Shown here: positions 25,011-38,569 of the stretch, piece by piece
How positions within the stretch are numbered: position 1 is the first letter of the stretch
Layout: every line of letters begins with the position of its first letter
DNA from: Channa striata
Taxonomy: Eukaryota; Chordata; Actinopteri; Anabantiformes; Channidae
Direction of reading: 5' to 3'
Assembly (NCBI GenBank): GCA_033026295.1
Contig: CM065181.1
Coordinates: 24,038,688 to 24,102,687 of the forward strand
DNA: 64,000 nt
Notes under the pieces: generated by a model
What the model was told of the DNA's origin: nothing
The model's database searches: none
Seen by the model: the letters and a program-made list of their open reading frames with translations, nothing else
Position numbers and translations under genes: made by a program

Positions 25011-28000
25011 TCCAGTAAAAATCAAGGGAAACCAACATGGAACATACCAACACTATCAGTACGTCGGCTTCCTGCCTCTATTTAAACCTCATGACCAGAG
25101 TGTGTGTGTGTGTGTGTGAATATTTGTCCCATGATGTCAGCGTGAGGAGAGCGAGCAGGAAAAGTGTGAACTGTAAAATAGTACAGAAGTTGTTGCAACT
25201 AAAAATAGGAGTCGAGCTGCAGTTTAAAACTTTTATGTCAAGTCAAGAAAAAAAATAGACAGTTTGTTCTTGCTGAGGATCACATTTGTTCGTTTATTAA
25301 AAAGTCGGGTGCTTTGTTTATTTAAAGGAGCTGTTGTTTAATCCTCAGACCTTTCATTTATTTACTGAACATCATTTGTAGTTGTGCAGAAAAGTGTATG
25401 ACTCTACCAATGCATGCTGGGAAGTCGACCACGTGCTTCTGAGTTCTGGATATGACCTGAACTCCGATATCCCCCCCCCGTAGATGGAACAGTCTCTTCC
25501 TATTGACAATTTCAGGAGGTAAAACATAGAGCAGATGAAGGAGGTAAATAAAAGAGGTATTGATCCTCCTGATCTGAGATCAGCTGAGATTTGACCATGA
25601 CTGAGAACAACCGCCCCTTTGTTTGTGTCAGTGAACGCTGCACAGAGGGTCAGTACATAATCATTAGCGTTGACATGTGTGTAAAGGAAGCGTTGCCGTA
25701 CGAGTGACCGGATTCGTCTCAAGATTCTTGTGTAAAATCCGACCCTGAACAGATAAGTTCATGTTCCTCACATAAACTGGACCAGTGGACTTTCTCTTTC
25801 TGAACCAGACGCTCACATCCCACTGCAGCTGATCACAGACCTTCTCAAACAGCCAGGGGCCACATCCTCTAAACCGAGGGTGGTGAAGTCGGGGACACTC
25901 GTTGTCCAACTTCTGACTGACTTAACCCACCTGAACCCACAAAGATTTTACTGAGCCCTTGTCTCCACAGTTACGATAATAACCAACAGTCTCCTGTCTC
26001 CCATCACCTGAGGACAGACTGACTGACTGTTACTTTCTTCTTTGACCTTAAATTGTCCCTGAGGTCCACGTGACACGGTGGTCTAAAATGCCTAGTATTT
26101 CATTTGACTGTAATGGGGAAGGTTCACCAGCTGTGATGGCGTCTCATCGGTGTCCCTCTCTGCATCTCTGCTCCTGAATGTGGCACAGGCTGCTTCACAA
26201 TGAGATCCTTTCATTGGGACACGGGAAGGAAAAACTCTGGTCAACTCTTTCCCCAACAGAACAACACTTTCTTCTGCTCTTGTGGAAAATATGAACACCT
26301 TAAACGCATACAATATTCCATAGAAACTCTCTTTAAATTTGATTTTCTTCTTTGATTTGACGTGATTTTATTGTGGTTTGGTGTCAAACACTGAATCTCT
26401 GTGTGTGTGTGTTTAGGCTGCAGGTCCAATCCTCTCTAACACACACTGAGGTCCAGCAGTTGACTCAGACTCTGAATCACTTCCTGTCCGTTCTCACTGT
26501 CTGCAGGAGAGACGTCCTGGTTCTGGTCAAACACAGTAAAGTCTGAGCAGCTGAATCAAATCTGAAGTCCCACACATCTGGTCTGACCTGGTAAACATCA
26601 GCAGCAATGGTTTCTGTTTAAAGTCCAGCTCTCAGGGAGGTGAAAGCGTGCTGAGTTTTTCCTCGGCACCTGAACGCAGCATAACGGACAAACAGCTGAT
26701 CCGTCAGAGAACAGATCTCTGGTGTTTCCACTCCTGCCAACACCCAGAAACCAGACCAGACTTTCCTGCAGACTTTACCTGAACCTTGACCTCTGACCTT
26801 TGACCTCCATATGACAACTCAAAGACATTATTTTTTGGAGTCAATCTACTCCGAAGATGACAAATGACAGACACGACTTTACAGTTTATGTAGAATTAAA
26901 AAACGTGAATCTGACGGACTAAAGCTTCGCCCGCTGTTTCCCCTGGACCTGGTTCACAGCACTTCTCCAACACTTTCATGTGTTGGTGAGCTTCCGATTT
27001 ACACAAATCAGCGAGACACGGTCGAGCTAAGCTAAGCTAACAGTGGACACAGGGACACAAACAGACACCTTCAGGATGGCTTCTATTCATTTTTTCAGTG
27101 TCACTGTGACTGCTGCTGATGAAAAGATCAATCCATTCATTGTTCATCTTTCACGTCTCTCACACAAATACCTGGATATTCAAACAACACACCGACGTTA
27201 CATTTCTCATTAGGAACAGAATCATAGTCAACCGATAAATATGACAATAAATAAATGCTGATCACTGTCACACACCCACGGCAGTGTCCAATAAACTGCT
27301 CACCCTGTTAAACCCTGAACATCAGATCCTGATTTCAGTAAACACAGCAGCATCAAACTCACCAGAGACGATCACACAGCAGCAACTGCGAGCCAGAAAA
27401 CTGCAGACTGAGCTCAATAACCAGCTCCAGTCCTCAGGAAATGTCTCTGAGGTGTGGCTCCAACCAGGAAATCCATCCTCCTTCTCTGTCTCCTCCTCCT
27501 GCTCCTGCTCTTGGGGGGTTCATCAGTCCAGCAGCTCCTCCTGCTGACTCCAACTGCTCATCACTGCCACATTAAAGCATAACATCATTTGCATATTTCT
27601 CCACAGTGAGCAGGACTGTTGGGGTCATATGTATTTGGACAGTGAAACTGTCCTGTTGTTGGCTCTATGCTCCAGCATGGTCTTCATGAGTTTAAAGTGT
27701 CAACTGTGAGCTATAACCTAAGTGTTACTCGGTGAACCGTGTAGGAGTTACAGCAGTTTGTAGTCCATGATGACCTGGCACCACTGACACCACCTGATTC
27801 TGGTTTCAGATGCAGCTTTAAGAACCTTTGATCATAAGACTTTTATCTGTTTTTTACTTTCTTCTACCGGCTGAAAACGAACTAAAGAGGTTTTTAAATA
27901 ATAGTGAATATAGTGAAATAGTTAAAAGAGATCATTTATTAAGAATGATCCAGTCTCAACAAAACAGATTTTTTCTCTCTACTTGCAAAGTCCGTCTAAT

Positions 28001-29592
28001 ACTGATGCACCAAGAAAACCACTGCTTTAGTGCAGAAAAGGACACATGACCGATGACATCTCCTGAGTGAATCAGGTGAGTGGTTCAAACCATTTGAAGT
28101 CCCCTCCAAAGTGAAAAAAAGTGAACGAAATAGTGTTTCCTAGTAAAATTCCGTGTCACACCTTCTTCGTCCATTCAGTCTTTACCAAAATGTTTGTTAA
28201 TGCCATTCACACAAACTCTAGTTACACTCATGGCCTTATTGCTTTGTTGTTTCCTATTTCACCTCTACGTGTCACTGAGACAAAGCTTTAAATTAACAAG
28301 TGCATTTTAGAGCTAATTGAAGTGGGTGAACACTGGCCTCTGCTGGCTGTGATGTGGCAGAATGAAGGACACCGAGCCCATCCACTGTGAAGAGTGTTTT
28401 TCAGTGGCTGAACTGTTAATGTCTCAACTCTCAAATGTCTCAGTGAACGATTGTTTGGGGGAGTCACTGTTGTCTTTCTGTGTATAATGAAGTGTCAGGT
28501 CTTTGTGGACATGGGGACGGTGTCCTAAATAAAAGCCTTTAGGTATGAAGAACTAAAAAAAAAATCACTCCAGGAGGACGTGGACGTTCCTTGTTTGCTG
28601 CCCCTGATGTGTCCCTCCCCATTTCTTCTCTCACTCTGTTTTACTACCTTTACTTCCTGTTCCTGGCTTTTATTTTGAAGTCCCTTGGCCTTACTTACTG
28701 CTCCACAGTATTTCTTTCAGTTTACTGATCATCATAACCAGTCTGATTGTTTTTATCTGTGTCCCAGGCAGTCCCCACAGGTCTCTGTGTGGTTCCTGAT
28801 CCACAGACTGTCCTGGTTTCAGTTTGAGGTTCGTTTATGGTTAAAAACCAAGTCCTGGTCCTTTAAGAGGTCATTAAGACCTAAATGATCATCCCTGTAT
28901 TTGATAATATTTGGTCACATTTCATGAATAATTTGTGCAGAAACCACTGATGTATTGAGGCTTTAATTGTGGATGTCCTTTTGTCTGTCTTCCTAATGTG
29001 CTGTAAATGACTGTGAAGGAGTCTTTTTCTGTTTGCTTCATTTGAAACAGGAAGTCCCTGCCTCACCACCTTCATTTCCTGTTTGCGTAAGTTTCCTGTC
29101 TCCTCTGAAGGTACGCACTCTCTTTATTCAGCTTACTTTGATTTTAAGTTTGGTACATGTAGATTTATTTCAAACGTGTAATCATTTGAAACTCTGGTGC
29201 TTGGAGGTGTCTAGTTCTCACTGTAGAGATCCGTTTGGAGCATTTAGAGGCTCCTGATGTGACACGGGAGTTTTTCTGTGCCTGTTGGTTTCTTTACTGA
29301 TACAGCCTCTGTATTTGGCTGTAAGGCTTTATGAAAGACACTTTGATCCAAAGTAACAAGTAAGTCCAGAAGGAAACATCAAATCAAAGAGCTGAAGTGG
29401 TGCCCAGTGTGAACGCTTTTGTCACTGATCACTCTGCTGCTTATTTGATGGATCCAACTGTTTTAAACTAGAATCAAGAGAGTGGAACCAGCTTGTTTTG
29501 TCCAGAGTCAAACAGGAACACAGAGACTGTCGGACACAGACTTTGATGGAAACATGTTCATACCTAATCTCCCAGCAGCTTTGGACTCTGCT

Positions 29593-32500
29593 ATGGATCA
29601 GTGTGAGGACAGAGAGGAGGAAGCCCCTCATTCTGAAACCGCTGTGTGTGGGGGACCTGAGAGACAGACCAATGACCAGGGGTAAGATGAGGATCTCGAA
29701 AAAAATCCTTCTGTTTTCAGCCTACAACTACTTTTCATTTACCATCTGTTTAACTTTAGACCAGACTCTGCTGAGCCTAGCTGTGTTTGCACGGAGAGTG
29801 ATGAGTCCACAAAAACACATTTGAGTTTTAAAGATGAACAACCTGCTGATGAAAGGTAAGAATGTCAAACCGAGCATCGTTGAAGTCAAAACTAATAATG
29901 ACTCAGGTCATAACAAACCAAAGCTGCTACGTCACTGAATATTGAATTCAAGGTCTTTACCAGTGACGTGTGACCTCCTACAACACAAGCACACAAGTTT
30001 TGTTGAAATGTTGACAACTTAAAATGTTGAAGTAGAAATAGAAAGTAAACCACATGTGTAATACCTTGACATTTCAAAATAACATATGAAGTTGTTCCCA
30101 AAAAAAAACTGATGCACATTGCAGGGTCTGCAGTGGGACCCCCTGCACTCAGGAATACACAAATTGATTCTGCGTTGTGATAAGTGTCGGTGTCCAATCA
30201 GATTTTTATGGAAACATAAGGTGAAAATTCCTACTTGTAAAATCGGTGTCATGGAATATGCTTAACTCTTAAGTGTACCTATAGTTCTGTGCAAGTTACT
30301 CACACAGCCGTTGTTCCATATGAATAGGGATACATAAAAAGTTGTTTGTGTTTAGTAAAGTGCATTCTACATTCATCGAGTCTAGGTTCAGCATGATGAT
30401 GTCTCATTTAGACCCTGTTTTAATGCACAAAAAAGTTCAAAAACAGGGACCCTTTGATCACCATGTGACTGGAACTTTAGTGGACTGGTCCCCAATTTAC
30501 TACCAGTCATTGGCATCATACAGCATGCAGTATTAACTGTACAAAAGTCTGTTGCCGAGGCCCTTGAATCCTGTAAAAAGTTTTTTTTTATTTTAGTAAT
30601 ATTAAATCTCATGCATAGCCCACTTTCCATGACTTTCCTGATTTAACTGAAAATTCAATAAAAAGATTCCTCACTGGTGCCAAGAGGAGAGATCACATTT
30701 CATGACTGAATATTTGAAACAATTGGTCAACCATAAACTTCTTTAATGTTTCTGTTTTCTCCCCAGAGTTGGTGACCAGATCTCAGAGGTTCACAGTGAT
30801 CAGTCTGTTCAGCAGCATCAACCAGACCTGGACTCCATATTTATGGTGTGTACATGTACAATCCCTCTTTGACTATGAACTACAATCAAACCCAAACTGA
30901 ATGTTAAACAACCACTCAGGTCCTAACAGATTCTATGCCACTGTGTTCAGACCAGCAGGTCTTCAGACTGACACATGAATCACATGTTGTCTTCTACCAG
31001 TTTCAATAAAATGTTCACTTCTCATTCTGTTCCAGCTGCTGGAAGCCAACATTGTCACTTTTGTGAAGAACCAGCTGAAGGAGATCCAGAGGGTCCTGAG
31101 AGCAGATTACCCAGGATGCTCAGAGAGTCAGAGGGAGGATGAGGAGATGTTGGATAGTGAGGATGAAGAGCACAGGACGAGCAGCCAAGAGTCATTAGTG
31201 AAGATCACAGTGAACTTCCTGAGGAGAATGAAGCAGGAGGAGCTGGCTGACTGTCTGCAGAGACGTAAGAGGATTTGAACAGATTGAACATGAGGGAAAC
31301 AGCACGAGAGAGGTTTAAATTCCCAAAGTCTGCTGTAAATATGCTGCACACATCTGTATCAGATCGGAGGCTGTTTGTCCTCCACTGATGATAAAACTGA
31401 TGGAGGAAGAAAAACTCAACAGACACAATGAAATGTTTAGATTCTCTGATTCTCTGAAGGATCCACTCACTGTTTTTATTTCTTCTTTGTTTATTTAGGA
31501 ATTGATGCTGCAGTGTGTCGATGTAAACTCAAGTGTAACCTGAAGAAGAAGTTCCAGTGTGTGTTTGAGGGCATCACTAAAGCAGGAAACCCAACCCTTC
31601 TGAACCAGATCTACACAGAGCTCTACATCACAGAGGGAGGGACTGGAGAGGTCAATGATGAACATGAGGTCAGACACATTGAAACAGCATCCAGGAAACC
31701 AGTCAGACCAGAAACAACCATCAGACAAGAAGACATCTTTAAAGCCCAACCTGGAAGAGATGGACCAATCAGAAGAGTGATGACAAAGGGAGTGGCTGGC
31801 ATTGGGAAAACAGTCTTAACACAGAAGTTCACTCTGGACTGGGCTGAAGACAAAGCCAACCAGGACATACAGTTCACATTTCCACTGACTTTCAGAGAGC
31901 TGAATGTGCTGAAAGAGAAAAAGTTCAGCTTGGTGGAACTTGTTCATCTCTTCTTTCCTGAAACCAAAGAAGCAGGAATCTGCAGGTTTGAAGAGTTCCA
32001 GGTTGTGTTCATCTTTGACGGTCTGGATGAGTGTCGACTTCCTCTGGACTTCTACAACAATGAGATCCTGACTGATGTCACAGAGTCCACCTCAGTGGAT
32101 GTGCTGCTGACAAACCTCATCAGGGGGAACCTGCTTCCCTCTGCTTGCCTCTGGATACTCACACGACCTGCAGCAGCCAATCAGATCCCTCCTGAGTGTG
32201 TTGACATGGTGACAGAGGTCAGAGGGTTCACTGACCCACAGAAGGACGAATACTTCAGAAAGAGATTCAGAGATGAGGAGCAGGCCAGCAGAATCATCTC
32301 CCACATCAAGACATCACGAAGCCTCCACATCATGTGCCACATCCCAGTCTTCTGCTGGATCACTGCTACAGTTCTGCAGGATGTGCTGAAAACCAGAGAG
32401 GAAGGAGAGCTGCCCAAGACCCTGACTGAGATGTACATCCATTTCATCAAGTATGATGGAGGATCTGGGACAAATCTACACTGGAATAAAAATACAAGGA

Positions 32501-35500
32501 AGATGATTGAGTCTCTTGGAAAACTGGCTTTTGATCAGCTGCAGAAAGGAAACCTGATCTTCTATGAATCCGACCTGACAGAGTGTGGCATCGATATCAG
32601 AGCAGCCTCAGTTTACTCAGGAGTGTTCACACAGATCTTTATAGAGGAGAGAGGACTGTACCAGGACAAGGTGTTCTGCTTCGTCCATCTGAGTGTCCAG
32701 GAGTTTCTGGCTGCTCTTCATGTCCATCTGACATTCATCAAATCTGGACTTAATCTGATGTCAGAAAAAGAAATTGCCTCCTGTGGGTTTAAACTGTTTG
32801 GACCTGAACCAATACATCTCTACCAGGCTGCTGTGGACAAGGCTTTACAGAGTCCAAATGGACACCTGGACTTGTTCCTCCGCTTCCTCCTCGGTCTTTC
32901 ACTGCAGACCAATCAAACTCTCCTACGGGGCCTGCTGACCCACACAGGAAGTAGATCACAGACCAATCAGGAAACAGTCCAGTACATGAAGAAGAAGATC
33001 AGTGAGAATCTTTCTGCAGAGAAAAGCATCAACCTGTTCCACTGTCTAAATGAACTGAAGGATCATTCTCTGGTGGAGGAGATCCAACAGTCCCTGAGAT
33101 CAGGACGTCTGTCCACAGATGAACTGTCTTCTGCTCAGTGGTCAGCTCTGGTCTTCATCTTACTGTCATCAGACAAAGATCTGGATGTGTTTGACCTAAA
33201 GGAATATTCTGCTTCAGAGGAGGCTCTTCTGAGGCTGCTGCCAGTGGTCAAAGCCTCCAAAAAAGTTCTGTATGTGAACATAGAACAGTTTTGTTTAAGT
33301 TCTGGGTTCTAAAAGCAAGAGAAACAGACAATATTAGTTATTTGCTTCTTTTGTTTGTTTTTTTTCAGGTTGTGTGGCTGTAACCTCTTAGAGACAAGCT
33401 GTGAATCTCTGTCTTCAGTTCTTACACATCAATCCTCTAATTTGAGAGAGTTGGATCTGAGTAACAATGACCTGCAGGATTCGGGAGTAAAGCTGCTCTC
33501 TGCTGGTTTGGGAAGTTCACATTGTAAATTGGAAAGTCTTAGGTCAGTTCTCAAATTTGTACATGTTTCTCAAGTTGTTTTTGGTCTGTGTAAACAAGAT
33601 TTTCTTGATATGTAAACTGACTTACTGTAATTCATTTTTCAGGTTGAATGGTTGCAAACTGTCGGGGAGAAGCATTGAAGTTTTGTGCTCAGTTCTCAGC
33701 TCGCAGTCCTCTAGTCTGAGAGAACTTGCCCTGAGTAACAACAACCTGCAGGATTCAGGAGTGAAGCTCCTGTCTGCTGGACTGAAACATCAAAACTGTA
33801 GACTGGAGAATCTCAGGTAAAGGTTAGACTCTTTTGAACCAGACATATTTTGTGCAATTCTTGTACATCTTGCAATAATATTATTGTAGTCAAGTAAATT
33901 GACTCATGTCAGAAGAATATATTTTTGCTTTTTAAATATTTGACTATTAAACATAGGTTGAATGCTAGCTATTCAAAACTATTCAGCTAGACTAAAACTT
34001 GTGTTGTATACAGACAAATTTAAAATAAATGAATTTGGAATCACTTGTATGGTTTGAAAGGCATCAACTGAGAAATGGATTTATACTTGAGGCATCTACT
34101 TTACTCGACTCCATTATAATGGCCGAATTGCTGTGTAGAGTAAAGGCTTGGCAAACTAGCTTTGGGCACACAAGCTTTAACTTTAGCTTTAAAAGTGGCT
34201 AGAATTGGGGGAAATTCAACATAATCAGGAATTTGGTTCCATCTGTGAGCAGCAGAGAACTCAGCCAGAAAAACTGGTTCCAGAGTAGCACAAACTCTTT
34301 GATATCCTAGAACCAAGAACAGATTTTTTTTCATTCACAGGGTCAAAATAAAAATCAAGAATTTGTTTAACTGCAATGTGATGCCACAACACAGGTACAG
34401 TTGACAGTAGTTAGCGAGCTAAATGATAAGGCTAGTAAAGTATAACAATAACATGGTACATTCAGTGTTAATAGGAATCATGTGTTAGATAAGCACACTT
34501 CATATTGTGCATAATCAATTTTTCAATTCAATTCAACTTTATTTATATAGCACCATCTTACAACAAAGCCATCTCAAGGCCCTTTACATAATAAAGTAAT
34601 TTAGAGAAAACCCAACAAATCCCCCTTGAGCAGCTATAGGCAAGAGTGGAGAGGAAAAACTCCCTTTACCAGAAGAAACCTCCAGCAGAACCAGGCTTCT
34701 CTGACACATTATTGCAATCATATTTATGACCACCTAAACCTAATCGACAATGCCCGTAGATCAACATATGAACCAAATACTGTACCTGATAATCCAGTTT
34801 GTCAAGTCTGGTTCATCTCTTGTTCAATGGTGAAGTCTACAAGAAATAAATGCAAGTCAGTGTTTGTCCTCTAAAGTGATGGAAACATGAATGTGTGTGT
34901 TTAGTCTGTCAGGCTGTCTGATCACAGAGGAAGGCTGTGCTTTTCTGGCCTCAGCTCTGAGCTCCAACCCCTCCCATTTGAGAGAACTGGACCTGAGCTA
35001 CAACCACCCAGGAGAGTCAGGAGGGAAGCTGCTGTCAGCTGGACTGGAGGATCCACACTGGAGACTGGACACTCTCAGGTATGGACAGGTGGACAGACAA
35101 CAGCCCTCTGACTAACTGAGGAACTCTGCTTCATGTTAAATGGTGGATGAAGCCGATTCTGACTTTGTCTCTTCCTCCAGGTTGGACCATGGTGGACCAC
35201 AGAGACTGAAACCTGGTCTTAGGAAGTGTAAGTGGGTTTTAAGTTTGATTCCTGAGAACAGCTGCAAATGTTCCCCTAGATTTTAACCTTTTCTTGACTG
35301 AAGAACAAAGATCAATTTCTCCAGAGTTTCGTTCAGGATTTAGCTTCAGTATTTTGTCAGTGCGGTTGGAAACATGTTAGAATTCAATCAATTTAAAATC
35401 CACAAACACACAAACTGAACACAGTGATTGAACTAAACTAACAAATACATTTAATTAACAGTGGAGCTAGAAAGCAAATTTCACTGAGTTCAGTTTTTTG

Positions 35501-36183
35501 GAGCTTTGGGACTAAAAATCCACACTTTTAGAAAAAAAATGGTTCTGAACTTATTTGTTCTGCAGTCGAAGCCAATGGTTCAGTTTTCTTAGTCCCACTC
35601 GATTCAGTCCATGTGTTTATTGATGTGGACCTCCATTAGCTTCATCCTTAGGTCTATGGCAGAAACAAAGCAGAATATTGTTGCTATTTTATACTCTCGT
35701 GTTCAGTAACTGTTCATGTTGAATCCAACATATTCCCAGTTGAACATGAAATGGAAGTTGGAATGATTGACTTTCAGTAATTGTGAGTAAAGCTGCTGAT
35801 AAACCAACCGATGATAAACTGCAGCTGTTTGTGTCTTGTTCTGTCCATCAGATGCCTGTGAACTGGAACTGGACCCAAACACAGTGAACAGAAACCTACA
35901 ACTGTCTGACAACAACAGGAAGGTGACACACGTGAGAGAGTATCAGCCATATCCTGATCATCCAGACAGATTTGAGTTGTGCCCTCAGTTGTTTTGTAGA
36001 AATGGTCTCATTGGCCGCTGTTATTGGGAGGTCGAGTGGACAGGAGGAGTTCGTCTATCACTGAGTTACAGAAAAATAGCAACTAACAAAGCCAGCGTGA
36101 TATTTTATTTGGGAGGAATGATCAGTCCTGGAATTTGGAGTGCTCCGATGGTGGATATTCTGCCTGGCATAATAACAAATTAA
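29593..36183 (+). CDS. NLRC3-like FISNA-NACHT-LRR-B30.2 receptor, copy 1 (B30.2 frameshifted)
   Basis: Exons are 29593-29681, 29760-29855, 30767-30845, 31036-31264, 31499-33269, 33369-33542, 33643-33816, 34905-35078, 35181-35227 and 35852-36183. Phases chain without a break into about 1,054 residues. Residues 1-88 are a short acidic start plus fish-NLR N-terminal repeat peptides (TESDESTKTHLSFKDEQ). Residues 89-165 are a helical death-fold-like unit (VTFVKNQLKEIQRVL, FLRRMKQEELADCLQ). The FISNA block follows (KKKFQCVFEGITKAGNPTLL), then NACHT with Walker A GVAGIGKT (about residues 262-269, 31789-31812) and Walker B VVFIFDGLDEC. Three 174-base LRR exons each give 58 residues (LRELDLSNNDLQDSGVKLLS). 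A 47-base linker exon leads to the PRY-SPRY (B30.2) exon. The family are cytosolic immune sensors or regulators, hugely expanded in fish. Near 36093 the B30.2 frame shifts, so translation stops at 36181-36183, while the rest of SPRY stays open in the other frame to 36377. Confidence 0.88.
34523..34700 (+). mobile_element. Teleost dispersed repeat 'TTTATTTATATAGC', copy in an NLR copy 1 intron
   Basis: The start 'CAATTCAATTCAACTTTATT' followed by TATATAGCACC, the middle 'CCTTTACATAATAAAG' and the end 'GAAGAAACCTCCAGCAGAAC' match the copies at 37264-37690 and 44090-44540. This copy is the shortest. It lies between LRR exons, in the plus orientation. The repeat is very common in fish genomes; its class (SINE, MITE or LINE tail) cannot be settled from this window. 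Confidence 0.65.
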
Positions 36184-36377
36184 CCCCCATCCCCTCGTCC
36201 TCAGTCTCTCACAGAGTAGCAGTGTATGTGGACTGTCCTTCTGGGACTCTGTCCTTCTACAGAGTCTCCTCTGACAAACTGATCCACCTCAACACCTTCA
36301 ACATCGCATTCACTCAACCTCTGTATCCTGGGTTCTGGATTGGGTCTGGCTCCTCAGTGTCCCTGTGTAGAGTGTAG
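36096..36377 (+). pseudogene. Out-of-frame remainder of the copy 1 B30.2 domain
   Basis: Starting just after the frame break, the second frame gives a normal SPRY ending: FGRNDQSWNLECSDGGYSA, VSHRVAVYVDCPSGTLSFYR, then LYPGFWIGSGSSVSLCRV and a TAG. Copy 2 has the corresponding WNDQSWCLRCSDGG, RVAVYVDCPAGTLSYYR and a similar end. A loss of one base (or gain of two) near 36090-36100 explains the shift, because adding one base there yields a GD-x-x-x-FGRNDQSW pattern typical of the family. This could be a real inactivating change or a sequencing error. Confidence 0.8.
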
Positions 36378-37263
36378 TTGTGAGAGTGTCTCCTATGGAC
36401 AGAGAGTGTGCTGCAACCAGTGTCAGACACATACTATACCCACTTCAGGTATTGTTTCAGTATACCTGTATTTTAATTATATACAGTATAATATGTGTTT
36501 TCTGTTTGAATCCGCTCTTTGTTACTTGTAGCTTCTGATAACATCTGATTTATTAAAGCCAATTACGCATCTTCCTGACAGTGTGTATTTGTGAAAAACG
36601 TAATTAATCCCACAAGAAAGTTGTTTCGTCTTGTTGCAGCTGCTGTCTGCTCCAAAGAACGAAGTGAACCACACAGTCCATCAGTTAGGACACATAAATT
36701 CTAAGATTGGAGGTTCACTGTGACCAGATGTGTTCTGCAGTGAATGACAGAATGATGTAAATAATGATAAAGGTCTGATGCTGGATATGAGCATAAATGA
36801 TGGAACAATTCATAGATATCCATCCAGATAAACTGTGGGTTGAACGGGTAAATGTCCACTGGGAGAAAGGATCTCATCATGCTCCGTGGAAAATCCCAGC
36901 ACCTGAACTGAACCTGGTCATCTGTCCAAGCAGCACACAGTGAGGTGGGTGGGAGGGATGGTCCAGTACCAAGAGGATTCCAGTTCCTTTTCATAGCTTT
37001 TTATGATGCAGCAACTTAATGTACCGGTAGTTTGTATGCAGAAGCTACCCAATGTGGTTCGACCGTAAACTGACACGGTCACCTCATTGGGGACACAGAC
37101 CTGAAGTCAGCCGTTTATTACCGTGAGGCTAAATAACTGAAAGCTGCCTGTGTTTCAGGCAGTGCAAACAAGCAGTAACTCACTCCCCACTGGTTTGCCT
37201 TGGTAGTGTTCTTTGCTTGTCTGCTTTGCCCGTCTGTTCACCCACTCATCTCCTAATACCTTT

Positions 37264-37690
37264 TTCAATTAAATTCAGCTTTATTTATATAGCACCAATA
37301 CAGAACAAAGTCATCTCAAGGCACTTGGCTAGAGCAGCTGGAGGGAAAATCCCAGCCTACCTACCAGGTGTGTCCCTGAGCAAGACACCCAGCTTCCCGG
37401 GCGCCAGCCCACTGCTCCCCCCAGAGGGACGGGTTAAATGCAGAGGTCAAATTTCACTGTAAAATTTATGTGCAAATGTATATGTGACAAATAAAGGTTG
37501 TTCTTCTATACAGACATTTAGGGAAAACCCAACAAATCCCCTTTGAGCAGCTATAGGCAACAGTGGAGAGGAAAAACTCCCGTTTAACGGAAGAAACCTC
37601 CAACAGAACCAGGCTCAGGGTGGACGGACATCGGCCTTGACCGGTTGGGCTGAGTGGAAAGTGGACAGAGAAAAGAAGAGAGCAACACTT
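37264..37690 (+). mobile_element. 'TTTATTTATATAGC' repeat interrupted by a SINE-like element
   Basis: The outer repeat starts 'TTATTTATATAGCACCAATA' and reaches 'CATCTCAAGGCACTT' at about 37325. It resumes near 37500 with 'CATTTAGGGAAAACCCAACA' and ends with 'CCTTGACCGGTTGGGCTGAG'. In the copies at 34523 and 44090 these two parts are separated by only about 35 bases. The interrupting block (about 37327-37500) has 'CACTGCTCCCCCCAGAGGGA', 'GGGTTAAATGCAGAGG' and a 'GTGACAAATAAAGG' tail, as in the element at 3110-3345. So a SINE-like unit jumped into an older repeat. Confidence 0.65.
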
Positions 37691-37699
37691 TAGCCTTCT

Positions 37700-38010
37700 G
37701 TCCATTCGAGTTTTCTGTCTGGAGCTGGGAGCCTATCCTATTGAAGGATAGTATCAGCTTCACATACAGTAATGTTAGGTTATCAAAGTCAGACGCTAAT
37801 AACGAAGTAAATGCCGTGATGAGGGAGTTACTGTCAGCATCTACATGAATGTTAAAATCGCCCACTATGACGACTTTATCTGCACTAAGCACTAAGTCTA
37901 GAAAATCTGAGAATTCATTCAGAAATCCGGAATAAGGGACTGGAGGACTGTACACAACAACAAATAGAAGTGGATTTTTTATTTTTCCAGGCTCAGAGAA
38001 AGACTCTGAA
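37700..38010 (-). mobile_element. LINE endonuclease-domain fragment
   Basis: The minus strand encodes YSPPVPYSGFLNEF, DLVLSADKVVIVGDFN and a following IHVDAD. VYxPPGPYS and VGDFNIHVD are the signature of the apurinic-type endonuclease of fish LINEs. The frame decays after about 70 residues and abuts the dispersed repeat at 37690. Only this domain is preserved. Confidence 0.7.
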
Positions 38011-38569
38011 ATGAGTTATAGCTATGTTTAGGTCTAGGGTTTATTGCTAAGCTTGAGTGATAGATGGCTGCTTCCGTCTTCTCAGTTTTCCTGAGAGACC
38101 TTAAATCTAACTAAGTAAAATGGTATGAAGATGTTTGCAATATGCCGGGACTTTACCATCATAAATGATACATAAATGTATCCTCTAGCAACACACCCAT
38201 TTATTTATTTATTACTTCATTTATTTGAATGTGTTTTGATTTTGGCCCTTTTCTCCCTTCACTATAACTCTTATTGTCTGCAATATATTACTGTACTGCC
38301 AATTACATTTTCAGTGGTGCCTCATGATTGTTCTATAAATTGTACACGTTTGTTCAATGGCAAATGGTTTTCTCATATTGAAAATAAAATTAAAAGAAAA
38401 AAACAGCGCTACAATTTCCTGGTGCCGCGCTATGCAATTTCCTGGTGCTGTGTCAGAAGCGCCATGTTGTGTTGTCGTGCAGTTCCACAGGTCACGTTCT
38501 GTGTGGGTCATAGTCATGGCCATTACCAGTTTTCAGTCTTTTAAATAATTTAAATCATTCATTCTGTAA

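Larger units (their letters stand above)
22747..29592. other. Intergenic region between cdc42se1 and the NLR cluster
   Basis: No gene was recognised. The cdc42se1 promoter and 5' untranslated exon probably lie here, but I cannot place them; a leucine/serine-rich small frame at 27284-27547 has no known relatives. Simple repeats are an (AC)n tract at 23720-23753 and (TG)n at 25101-25118. A tRNA-like fragment on the minus strand is near 24905-25010. The segment just before 29593 includes an AG (at 29568-29571, 'CCCAG') that could be the acceptor of the first NLR coding exon. Confidence 0.5.

Noticed and set aside
31495..32450. Minus-strand open frames opposite the NACHT exon
   Set aside because: These are antisense shadows of the strongly constrained NLR coding sequence.
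34101..34334. 77-codon minus-strand frame (FSAAHRWNQIPDYVEFPP) in an NLR intron
   Set aside because: It faintly resembles the C-terminus of a LINE protein, but the match is too short and weak to annotate.
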